Below, piece by piece: positions 7,447-14,422 of a DNA stretch of 41,267 bases. A program made the translations under genes and the position numbers. The stretch's first letter is position 1, and each line of letters starts with the position of its first letter. Origin of the DNA: CAZOKH01 sp964580315 (GTDB lineage Bacteria; Chloroflexota; Anaerolineae; Anaerolineales; Anaerolineaceae); the NCBI GenBank assembly GCA_964580315.1, contig CAZOKH010000025.1, positions 1-41,267 on the forward strand, read 5' to 3'. Under the pieces are notes generated by a model, which worked only from the letters and a program-made list of their open reading frames with translations, had not been told where the DNA came from and did no database searches.

Positions 7447-8424
7447 TTACAATTTGGGATGCACCACTTCGGCAGCATCGGCCAGTTTTTGGAACAGGTC
7501 GGGGGTCAGGTTGACGTGCAGCACCTGCGCCACCACCTGCGTCCAGCCGTGCAGAAAATACAGCCAGCCGTCCTCAATCTTCAGGTCGCGGCTTTTTTCC
7601 TGCCGGCGCGCCTGGTAGTAAAAGTCCAGCTCGCCGCGGTAGTTGAACTCCCACGCCGCCCCGTGCAGGGGGAACACTCCGGCGTCGGTGATGGGCGAGC
7701 CGGGCGTGTCTTTGCCCATGCCGGTGGCGTTGATCACCACGCTGTAGTCGGGCATTTGCGCCATCAGGGCGTCGTTCTTCAGCGGGTCTTGATTGCAGAG
7801 GTATTCCACCTGGATGTCGGTGGAAAGCTGCTCGACCATCGCACGCATGTGGTCGAGGCGCGGCTGTGAACGGTTGACCACCACAAAACGCGCCGGTCGA
7901 TCGGCTTTGTCGGTTTTGCTCATCAAGTGCAGCAGGGTGGCCACGGCTGAACCGCCCGCTCCGAAGCACAGCACCTCGCCGCCGGTGCGCCCAAAATAGT
8001 CCTTGCCGATGATGGCGTCCAGGCTCAACCCGGCGGTGATGGGGTCTTTGGCGTGCCCTTCCAGCCTGCCGTCCAGCTTCGAGATGCTGGACAACTCGTC
8101 GCAAATCAGCGCGTAGCGGTCGTGATAATCAAACATGTCTTTGGTGGCGGCGAACAGGTCCATCTTGTGGGTGGTCACCAGCGCGCCCAGCGATAGGGGG
8201 TCAAACTTCATTTGCGCCACAGCGGCGCGGTAGTTGGCGGGGTCATCGTGGATTTTGAGATCCATGCCCTCGATGACGATCTCCGACCGCCCCAGCACCT
8301 GCATCCACAGCGGAAAGACCTTCATGATGGACGATTGGGTGGTGGTGACGCCCACAAAATAGAAGGTGGGAACCGTTTTGGTGACAATGTTGAATTTTTC
8401 TTCCATGTGTTCTTGCATCCTCAT
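7447..8424 (-). CDS. Shikimate/quinate dehydrogenase-like oxidoreductase
   Basis: A 325-residue protein with an N-terminal shikimate-DH substrate domain (QSSIMKVFP in place of the usual SxS motif, VTTHK with Lys87) and a C-terminal Rossmann NAD(P) domain (CFGAGGSA, 153-160; INATGMG). Canonical AroE carries an NTDG motif whose Asp pairs with the catalytic Lys. Here the equivalent stretch appears to read ITAG (129-132), so that Asp seems to be missing. This, and its place in a sugar operon far from aromatic-pathway genes, argues for a substrate other than shikimate. The ATG overlaps the stop of the aldolase gene (ATGA), so translation is probably coupled. Confidence 0.7.
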   Translation of the reverse strand: MRMQEHMEEKFNIVTKTVPTFYFVGVTTTQSSIMKVFPLWMQVLGRSEIVIEGMDLKIHDDPANYRAAVAQMKFDPLSLGALVTTHKMDLFAATKDMFDYHDRYALICDELSSISKLDGRLEGHAKDPITAGLSLDAIIGKDYFGRTGGEVLCFGAGGSAVATLLHLMSKTDKADRPARFVVVNRSQPRLDHMRAMVEQLSTDIQVEYLCNQDPLKNDALMAQMPDYSVVINATGMGKDTPGSPITDAGVFPLHGAAWEFNYRGELDFYYQARRQEKSRDLKIEDGWLYFLHGWTQVVAQVLHVNLTPDLFQKLADAAEVVHPKL

Positions 8425-9077
8425 TTCTTTACCGAAGCGCGCGCGGCTTCGACGGCGCGCACAAAGTCGGCAGCGGTGCGGGTGATTTCGTCAAACTTGC
8501 CTTCCTTCGCCAGTTTGGGCGGGCACAGCTCACTGCCGGCGCCCACCGCCACCACACCCGCCGCAAACCACTCGGCCAGGTTGCCGGCGTTCACCCCGCC
8601 GGTGGGCATCATGGGAATATGCGGCAGGGGGCCCTTGACGGCTTTGATGTAGGAAGGACCCACAGCCGAACCGGGGAAGACTTTGACCACGTCTGAACCG
8701 GCGCGGTAAGCCGCGGCAATTTCACTGGGGGTCAGCGCGCCGATCATGGTTGCCAATCCGGTTGCGACCATGGCTTTGGCCAGTTCAGGCTCAAAATAGG
8801 GGCTCACCAGGTAGTTGGCTCCGGCAGCTTTGGCTTCTTCTGCCTGGGCGGGCTCGGTGAGGGTGCCCATGCCCAGCACAATGCCGTCGCCGTATTTCTT
8901 GGCCAGTTCAGCCACCACCTGTGGGGCGTTGGGGGTGGAGTAGGTAATCTCGATGCCTTTAACGCCGCCTGCCACCAGGGCATCAACCATTTTCACGGTC
9001 AATTCGGGGGTGGGTCCGCGCAGCACGGCCACCAATCCCAGTTGCTGAATGCGATCTAAAGTTGTTTGCTTGTCCAT
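8421..9077 (-). CDS. eda: 2-keto-3-deoxy-6-phosphogluconate (KDPG) aldolase family
   Basis: A 218-residue class I aldolase. The Schiff-base lysine is Lys132 (DVVKVFPGS) and the general acid/base Glu43 lies in GIEITYSTPNA; PTGGVN and GSEL provide the phosphate site. The family splits KDPG, or the related KDPGal, to pyruvate and glyceraldehyde 3-phosphate. The ATG at 9077 has AAGGA 8 nt upstream. No edd dehydratase or sugar-acid kinase is nearby, so the true substrate may be a related 2-keto-3-deoxy acid. It is flanked by a hydroxyacid dehydrogenase upstream and a shikimate-DH-like protein downstream. Confidence 0.88.
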   Translation of the reverse strand: MDKQTTLDRIQQLGLVAVLRGPTPELTVKMVDALVAGGVKGIEITYSTPNAPQVVAELAKKYGDGIVLGMGTLTEPAQAEEAKAAGANYLVSPYFEPELAKAMVATGLATMIGALTPSEIAAAYRAGSDVVKVFPGSAVGPSYIKAVKGPLPHIPMMPTGGVNAGNLAEWFAAGVVAVGAGSELCPPKLAKEGKFDEITRTAADFVRAVEAARASVKK

Positions 9078-9100
9078 GCTGTTCTTCCTTGATTGTCCAA

Positions 9101-10069
9101 TTAAGCCACCCGGTGCTGCGGTTCTTCGCCGCGCAACACTGCCAGGCAGTCGTGCAAAGCGCCCCAGCCCATGGCGTTGGCGGCGCCGTCGGTGTGCGCC
9201 CCAATGTGCGGGGTGAGAATCAGGTTCTTTTGCTGCAACAGGGGATTATCCTTGCAGGGCGGTTCCTCACTGAAGGCATCCAATGCCGCACCGCCCAGGT
9301 GACCGCTTTGCAGCGCGCGCAGCAGGGCGGCCTCGTCAATCAACTCGCCGCGCGCGGTGTTCACCAGCAGCGCGCCGGGTTTCATCTGCGCCAAAAAATC
9401 GTCATTCACCATGCCGGTGGTTTCCGGCAAAGCTGGTGTGTGCAGCGAGACAATATCGGCTTCTTTTAATAAAGTGGGAAGGTCAACCTGCTGCACATTC
9501 CATTTTACAGCCGTTTCAGCATCAAAAAACACATCGGTGGCAATCACCCGGCTGCCAAAACCGCTCAACAATCTGGCAACATGCTTGCCAATGGCGCCAA
9601 ATCCCACCAGTCCCACCGTTTTGCCTTCCAGGGTAAAGCCGGTCACCCGCGGCCACTCACCGCGGCAGGTGCAGGCAGCCGCCTCGTAAATATGACGCGC
9701 CAGCGCCAGCATCACGCCCAGGGCCAGCTCTGCCACTGAAGCCGAATTGGCGCCGGGGGTGTAGGTGACCACGATGCCCTTCTGGCGGGCGGCGTCGAGG
9801 TCCACGCGGTCGAGCCCCACGCCGTAGCGTGCGATCACGCGCAGATAGTCGCCAGCTTCAATCGCGGTGCGGTCCAGGTAATCCAACCCGGCGATGATGC
9901 CGTCCAGCCCGGGCAGCGCCCTCACCAGTTCATCCGAGGTCATGGGTTTGCCGGTGGCATTGTAGATCACTTCGCCCACGGCGGCTTCCAATTCGCTGCG
10001 CATGCGCGGGTCATAACGCCCAAAGGATGATGCGCCTACCAGTACACGGCATTCTTTGAGATTTTTCAT
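9101..10069 (-). CDS. D-2-hydroxyacid dehydrogenase (phosphoglycerate dehydrogenase-like)
   Basis: A 322-residue NAD-dependent dehydrogenase of the D-isomer-specific family. The cofactor motif GFGAIGKHVARLL lies near 155, and the catalytic triad is Arg240 (NTARGELI), Glu269 (FSEEPP) and His288 (TPHIGAHT). It lacks the ACT domain of many SerA enzymes, so it may reduce or oxidise a sugar-derived 2-keto/2-hydroxy acid and need not make serine. It begins 3 bp after the upstream isomerase gene, inside the same operon. Confidence 0.85.
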   Translation of the reverse strand: MKNLKECRVLVGASSFGRYDPRMRSELEAAVGEVIYNATGKPMTSDELVRALPGLDGIIAGLDYLDRTAIEAGDYLRVIARYGVGLDRVDLDAARQKGIVVTYTPGANSASVAELALGVMLALARHIYEAAACTCRGEWPRVTGFTLEGKTVGLVGFGAIGKHVARLLSGFGSRVIATDVFFDAETAVKWNVQQVDLPTLLKEADIVSLHTPALPETTGMVNDDFLAQMKPGALLVNTARGELIDEAALLRALQSGHLGGAALDAFSEEPPCKDNPLLQQKNLILTPHIGAHTDGAANAMGWGALHDCLAVLRGEEPQHRVA

Positions 10070-10072
10070 GGC

Positions 10073-10660
10073 CTATTTCTTCCCTTCCGGCATTTCCCAG
10101 CGCGGATTATCGATGATTTGCGGCTTACCGTCGCGTTCGACCACCAGCTTGCGGAAACCCTGCTTTTCAATGGTGCCGTAGTCATGCCCGGCATTCCCCG
10201 GGTACACAAAAAAGAACACCAGGTCGGTGTCGGAGCTGGTGTTGACCGAGCGGTGCGCCCAGCGCGGCGGCACGTACAACACGCCGTTGGGTTTCAGCGG
10301 TTCCACTGCCCAATCTCCCTCCGGTGATTCCATCACCATGAAGCCTTCGCCCTGCAGGGTGTAGTACACCTCGGCGGTATCGAGCACCACATGGAAATGC
10401 CCCTTGGTCATGTTGTATTCTTCACCCACCTTGCCGGGATGGATGAAAGACACACCCGAAAGCAGTTCACCAGCCACATGCGGGCGGCTGATCTCGTACA
10501 CTTCGTACAACAAATGATCTTCCCGCGCCAGCATGGTTTGAAAAGCCTGCTCGTCCAGGTATTGACCTTTCATCGAGCTGAGCGTGCGAACCACATGATT
10601 GTCATAATGGGTGGGGATAAAATCTGGAGCGTGAATTTCAAGACTAAACGGTCTATCCAT
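10073..10660 (-). CDS. pgiA: Cupin-type (archaeal-like) glucose-6-phosphate isomerase
   Basis: A 195-residue single cupin domain of the metal-dependent phosphoglucose isomerase family, first described from Pyrococcus and Thermococcus and unrelated to classical PGI. Metal ligands are visible: His88, His90 and Glu97 (TKGHFHVVLDTAE) and His136 (PPRWAHRSVN). GHDYG near the C-terminus is also typical. The ATG at 10660 is preceded by AAGGAG at 8 nt. The reaction would be glucose 6-phosphate to fructose 6-phosphate, but in this operon a different aldose/ketose phosphate is possible. A 106-bp gap separates it from the gene upstream. Confidence 0.85.
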   Translation of the reverse strand: MDRPFSLEIHAPDFIPTHYDNHVVRTLSSMKGQYLDEQAFQTMLAREDHLLYEVYEISRPHVAGELLSGVSFIHPGKVGEEYNMTKGHFHVVLDTAEVYYTLQGEGFMVMESPEGDWAVEPLKPNGVLYVPPRWAHRSVNTSSDTDLVFFFVYPGNAGHDYGTIEKQGFRKLVVERDGKPQIIDNPRWEMPEGKK

Positions 10661-10766
10661 GTGCCAATCTCCTTAAAAATAATGGTCGTTAATGAAATAC
10701 ATGCAGGAGGTGTAATTTCCATCCTGTTTAAAGGTTTAAGTGTAAATATTATAATGGATTTCGCTT

Positions 10767-11681
10767 TCAGCAGATAGCGCGCAAGGTTGCTTCCAGTTCC
10801 ATAAAGCGCTCAACCGATTGCCAATCCGGAACTTCATCCAGTATAGTCCAAACTTCGCGATTGGTAATGGTCTGCTCCGGCAGCACGGTTTGTTCTTCAC
10901 CGTAGGTTTCCATTTCAACCATCAGGTTGTTGGGCGCCACATAAACCGCCAGGTTGCAGCCCAGCGGATAATTGCCGCCGGTGCGGAAAGGCGAATACTT
11001 GACAAAGGTGTACCCCTTTTGCGGCCAGGAAAGAGCAATCATTCCCAGCGGAGCCATGACCATGCGTTTGGTCTCCACACCCTGCGGATCAATCAGCATG
11101 AAATCCTGGCTGAAAGTGATCTGCTCATCATTCACCGGAGAGGTGTGCCCGGCAAAGCGGCGCGGGATGATCAGCTTCACCACATCCCAGGTGAGGCGGT
11201 TATCGCCCAACGGAATGCCCAGGCGCATGCCCTGGCGCGGCAAAATGCAGGTGGGGCTCCACACCCCGCCTGAATACAGCATGGGACCCCGGTTGGTCAA
11301 AAAGCCGGTCACCCTTAGGGTATTGTCATCTATAAAATCGATTTGCAAGCCGCGTTGAATTTTGAACACCGGGTGAACGCCGCCGGTGATGGTCACGCGG
11401 TTGGCTTCCTGCTGCACGGTGCAGGGGTTGTTGTCCACAGCATAGGCATCTTCCGACTCATCAGCGCCGGGGCGGGTAACCCACACGCGGTGGCCGCCCA
11501 GCAGCCGCCAGCCTTCGCGTCCAATGTCATCATTCTTCCAGTAAAACAGGTTGTCGCCGCCCTGTTTGCCAAAGAAAGCAACGCGCGGGCCCAGTTGGGT
11601 CACCACAATCATTTGCAAGGTATTCGTGGCAATTTGCAGGGCTTGCAAACCGTCAAAGGTTGTTGGTGAAATTTTCAGCAT
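10767..11681 (-). CDS. DUF4380 / galactose-mutarotase-like protein
   Basis: A 304-residue protein with features of the DUF4380 group and of galactose-mutarotase-like beta-sandwich proteins: TQLGPRVAFFG near the N-terminus, NLFYWKN, GGHRVWVTRPG, VTGFLTNRG and a C-terminal LPLGCNLAVY-like segment (YPLGCNLAVYVAPNNLMVEMET). No signal peptide is present. It is the first gene of the sugar operon, with AAGGAG 6 nt before the ATG. Mutarotases interconvert sugar anomers, so a role in presenting a sugar for catabolism fits, but this is inferred from fold and context. Confidence 0.6.
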   Translation of the reverse strand: MLKISPTTFDGLQALQIATNTLQMIVVTQLGPRVAFFGKQGGDNLFYWKNDDIGREGWRLLGGHRVWVTRPGADESEDAYAVDNNPCTVQQEANRVTITGGVHPVFKIQRGLQIDFIDDNTLRVTGFLTNRGPMLYSGGVWSPTCILPRQGMRLGIPLGDNRLTWDVVKLIIPRRFAGHTSPVNDEQITFSQDFMLIDPQGVETKRMVMAPLGMIALSWPQKGYTFVKYSPFRTGGNYPLGCNLAVYVAPNNLMVEMETYGEEQTVLPEQTITNREVWTILDEVPDWQSVERFMELEATLRAIC

Positions 11682-11692
11682 GGCCGGCTCCT

Positions 11693-11710
11693 TATTTTCC
11701 AGGGAAAATA
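11693..11710. promoter_or_regulatory. Operator-like palindrome in front of the sugar operon
   Basis: TATTTTCC-AG-GGAAAATA is a perfect 8-bp inverted repeat with a 2-bp centre, abutting the Shine-Dalgarno of the DUF4380 gene. A protein bound here could block transcription or translation of the operon. A candidate minus-strand promoter (TTGATG, 19 bp, TACAAT) lies further upstream but is weak. No regulator gene is linked. Confidence 0.4.
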
Positions 11711-11760
11711 TGTTTTCTTATCAATATTGTAAGAGTTTTGTTAAATATCACATCAAAACC

Positions 11761-11789
11761 TTGTAAAAGCCTATTAAGGTGACTATAAT
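11761..11789 (+). promoter_or_regulatory. Sigma-70 promoter for the FmdB gene
   Basis: TTGTAA (11761-11766), a 17-bp spacer, and a consensus TATAAT (11784-11789), 63 bp before the start of the zinc-ribbon gene. The spacing is optimal. Confidence 0.65.
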
Positions 11790-11851
11790 ACCAAGTTGAA
11801 CAATGAGAATAGAAGATTCAGAGTCGTCTCCCTGTTCAAAAGAGGTGCCAT

Positions 11852-12154
11852 ATGCCAGTTTATACCTATCGGTGCGAAAATTGTGGAATACAGTTTGAAC
11901 GCAATCAAAAGTTTTCTGACCCGCCTTTAACCCGCTGCCCGGAGTGCAACAAGAAAGCGCTGCGCAAGGTTTACACCCCGGTTGGAATCGTGTTTAAAGG
12001 TTCCGGCTTCTACGCCACTGACCACCGTTCTCCTTCGGGTGCGCCGCGCGCTTCTGCCGGCAGCAGCACCAGCGAAGAAAAGAGCACAGAGAGCAAACCC
12101 GCCGCCCCCACCACTGAAGCCAAACCGGCTGATACCGCCAAGAAGAGCGATTAG
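11852..12154 (+). CDS. FmdB family zinc-ribbon protein
   Basis: A 100-residue protein. The first ~45 residues are the FmdB/CxxC_CxxC_SSSS zinc ribbon with Cys8, Cys11, Cys29 and Cys32 (YRCENCG and RCPECNK), followed by the typical GSGFYATDHR segment. The last 45 residues are a low-complexity Ser/Ala/Pro/Lys tail common in this family. FmdB-type proteins are thought to be regulators or accessory factors; their role is unsettled. GAGGTG precedes the ATG by 4 nt. The gene has its own promoter upstream and a terminator downstream. Confidence 0.88.
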   Translation: MPVYTYRCENCGIQFERNQKFSDPPLTRCPECNKKALRKVYTPVGIVFKGSGFYATDHRSPSGAPRASAGSSTSEEKSTESKPAAPTTEAKPADTAKKSD

Positions 12155-12182
12155 CTTCGCCGGGTCATTACCCAATCAACCT

Positions 12183-12219
12183 AAACCTCACAGGTTTCCA
12201 AAAAGCCTGTGAGGTTTTT
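12183..12219 (+). terminator. Terminator after fmdB, member of the CCTCACAGG palindrome family
   Basis: AAACCTCACAGG (12183-12194) pairs with CCTGTGAGGTTT (12206-12217), followed by a short T-run. The stem has the same core as the palindrome at 714-748. A further half-copy CCTCACAGGT lies at 12229-12238. Confidence 0.65.
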
Positions 12220-12243
12220 ATATCCCGGCCTCACAGGTATAAT
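12215..12243 (+). promoter_or_regulatory. Possible promoter for the GT2 gene
   Basis: A consensus TATAAT (12238-12243) lies 46 bp before the start. The element 17 bp upstream (TTTTTA) is a poor -35 and overlaps the preceding terminator's T-run. Confidence 0.35.
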
Positions 12244-12289
12244 AGAGCCAACGGGACAACCTGCCAATCAGCCATCCCAGGAGACGTCC

Positions 12290-13300
12290 ATGCGCACCGG
12301 TCACAACCCGGCAAAAAGTTCATTGCCTGCCTACCAACCCCAACCGCTGGCAGTCGCCAGCCTGGTGTACATTCCGCACACCGCCGGCTATTTTCAAGAC
12401 GCCCTGCGCATTTTCACCCTGCAGGTGCACAGCCTGCACGCCAACACCGGCGCACCGTTTGACCTGCTGGTGTTCGATAACGGCAGCGCCCCCGAGGTGA
12501 AAGCTGAATTGCTGCGCATGCAGCAAAATGGCTTAATTGATCACGTGATTTCATCACGCCACAACCTGGGCAAAACCGGCGCCATCAACTGGGTCTTCAG
12601 TTGCCTGCCCAACGAATTGATCTGCTACACCGACAGCGACGTGTTCTTTCGCCCCGGCTGGTTTGAAGCCAGCCAGGCGCTGTTGAATAATTTTGACCGG
12701 GTGGGCCTGGTGACCGCCCAGCCGTGTTTCAACAACATCATCCGCGAAGAGATGAGCGCCCATCACGCCCTGCAAAACAACCCCGATTATCAACTTGAGG
12801 AAATGGACGCCGACCCGGCGGCTGCTGAAGAGTACGCCCACGGCATTGGCGCCAGCGACGAACTGCGCGCCGTCATTTTCCAAAAGCGCTTCACCACTTT
12901 GCGCCACCGTCAAAGCCAGGTGCAGGCTGTGCTGGGCGCCTCGCACATGCAATTTTTGGCGCACCGCACGGTGATGCAGCAAGTTCTGCCGCTGCCGGCG
13001 GCCTGGGCGCTGCACCGCGACGAAGACCGCCAGCTTCAACTGCGCATCGACCAGTTGAACTACCTGGAACTTTCTACCCTGCAGCCGCTGGTGTTCCACA
13101 TGGGCAATCAAATGGATGCAGCCGTGCAAACCGAAGCGCGCCGGTTGGAACAGGGCAGCGCCCCTGGCGCCGCGGCCCGGCAGGCTGACAAAGCCAAATT
13201 CGCCCTGCACCTGGCGCGTCGGCTGGCGCAGCGCCCGCGCCTGCACGCCCTGATGGAACGCGCCTACCATTTCCTTTTTCAGGCTTTGCAAAAACATTAA
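12290..13300 (+). CDS. Glycosyltransferase family 2 protein
   Basis: A 336-residue soluble GT-A fold protein. VFDNGSAPE (62-70) is the nucleotide-sugar-binding start, and YTDSDVFF (113-120) contains the DxD-type metal motif. No transmembrane segment is visible. AGGAGA (12279-12284) lies 5 nt before the ATG chosen; an upstream in-frame extension would run into the terminator and promoter. The donor and acceptor are unknown. It may decorate cell-surface or secreted polymers. The next gene is a secreted protein but has its own promoter. Confidence 0.78.
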   Translation: MRTGHNPAKSSLPAYQPQPLAVASLVYIPHTAGYFQDALRIFTLQVHSLHANTGAPFDLLVFDNGSAPEVKAELLRMQQNGLIDHVISSRHNLGKTGAINWVFSCLPNELICYTDSDVFFRPGWFEASQALLNNFDRVGLVTAQPCFNNIIREEMSAHHALQNNPDYQLEEMDADPAAAEEYAHGIGASDELRAVIFQKRFTTLRHRQSQVQAVLGASHMQFLAHRTVMQQVLPLPAAWALHRDEDRQLQLRIDQLNYLELSTLQPLVFHMGNQMDAAVQTEARRLEQGSAPGAAARQADKAKFALHLARRLAQRPRLHALMERAYHFLFQALQKH

Positions 13301-13338
13301 ATGAGTCAGCGAGTCATCCTATATGCAGGCTGACTCAT
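13301..13338. repeat. 10-bp inverted repeat after the GT2 gene
   Basis: ATGAGTCAGC (13301-13310) and GCTGACTCAT (13329-13338) are perfectly complementary around 18 nt, immediately after the GT2 stop. There is no T-run, so termination is possible but unproven. It could also be a binding site upstream of the leaderless promoter that follows. Confidence 0.4.
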
Positions 13339-13369
13339 AAATTGATCCCCCATATATGGCGTTTAAATC

Positions 13370-13398
13370 TTGCATTCGCGAGTCGGGGTTGGTATAAT
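13370..13398 (+). promoter_or_regulatory. Promoter positioned for a leaderless transcript
   Basis: TTGCAT (13370-13375), a 17-bp spacer, and TATAAT (13393-13398). The ATG of the next gene begins 6 nt after the -10, where transcription would be expected to start. No Shine-Dalgarno can fit. Confidence 0.6.
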
Positions 13399-13404
13399 TA
13401 TTGC

Positions 13405-14352
13405 ATGCGGATCGCAAAAATTTTTCTCCTGGCAGTTTTTTTGGTTCTCATTGCAGCCACCATCCCCGCCATGGTTCAGGCGCAAACCGATGCGTACTAT
13501 GTTCCTGAAACCGGGCACTGGATACGCGGAGAATTCCTGCGGTTCTATCAAAGCGCCGACGATCCGCTGCTGTATTACGGCTATCCCATCACCGATGAAA
13601 TCATCGACCCGACCAACGGCCACCGCGTGCAATATTTTCAGCGCGCCCGTTTTGACGCCGTGGAAGATGAAGCCCACAACATCACCATCCAGTTGGCGCC
13701 CCTTGGCAGCCTGATCTATACCCCCGGCGCCCCGCTGGTGACCCTGGCAGACAACAACGGCGCTTGCCGTGAATTTCCCAGCGGATACAGCGTATGTTAC
13801 GCCTTCCTGCAATTCTACGACGCGCACGACGGCGCCGCCCGTTTTGGCAATCCCATTTCCAACCTGGAAGAGAGCGACGGGCGCTATGTGCAGTACTTTG
13901 AGCGTGTGCGCATGGAGTGGCGCCCCGAATTACCTGGCGGGCAGCGGGTGGCGCTGACCGACCTGGGACGTATTTATTTTGACAAGCGCGTGGGCAACCC
14001 CGAACTGCTGGAGCCGCGCAATGCTTCCATCATCACCCTGCCCATTCGGCTGCAAACTCACGCCTTCGTCGAAAAAGCCCTGGTCACCTCACAGGAAGAC
14101 CAAACCCTGTACGTCATTGTACAAGATCAACGCTGCGCCCCGGTGCAGGGCGCCGAAGTCAGCGCCGACATTGCCCAGGCCAATGGACAAGTGCAGACCA
14201 TTCAACTTCCTGCCACAGATGCCGACGGCATCAGCAAATTCACCTTCAATGTCGGTGAACAAGACCCTACAAACGTAATTGAAATTGGCGTTCAGGTGAC
14301 TTTTAGGGGATTAATCGAACTGACCAACAGTTGGTTCCGCGTGTGGTGGTAG
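13405..14352 (+). CDS. Secreted LGFP-like repeat protein
   Basis: A 315-residue protein with a clear signal peptide (residues 1 to about 26: basic start, a long Leu/Ile/Val core, then a VQA-Q type cleavage site). Two tandem LGFP-like repeats follow, each with the pattern FLxFYxxxD, GxPI(T/S) and RVQYF(Q/E)RxR (about 40-90 and 130-175). A beta-rich C-terminal domain of about 100 residues resembles an Ig-like fold. Such repeat proteins are frequent in filamentous Chloroflexota and probably bind the cell envelope. The start at 13405 is chosen because the signal peptide begins there and the promoter is too close for any further upstream start. Confidence 0.72.
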   Translation: MRIAKIFLLAVFLVLIAATIPAMVQAQTDAYYVPETGHWIRGEFLRFYQSADDPLLYYGYPITDEIIDPTNGHRVQYFQRARFDAVEDEAHNITIQLAPLGSLIYTPGAPLVTLADNNGACREFPSGYSVCYAFLQFYDAHDGAARFGNPISNLEESDGRYVQYFERVRMEWRPELPGGQRVALTDLGRIYFDKRVGNPELLEPRNASIITLPIRLQTHAFVEKALVTSQEDQTLYVIVQDQRCAPVQGAEVSADIAQANGQVQTIQLPATDADGISKFTFNVGEQDPTNVIEIGVQVTFRGLIELTNSWFRVWW

Positions 14353-14422
14353 AAACCAGCTCAACTTCCAAGAAGTTAGCCCATTTTCAAGAGAATTTGA
14401 CCGATCCAGTCGAACAGAATCA

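Noticed and set aside
10661..10766. Possible internal promoter (minus-strand TATAAT) between the DUF4380 and PGI genes
   Set aside because: No -35 at a workable distance could be found, so the gap is only noted as gene-free.
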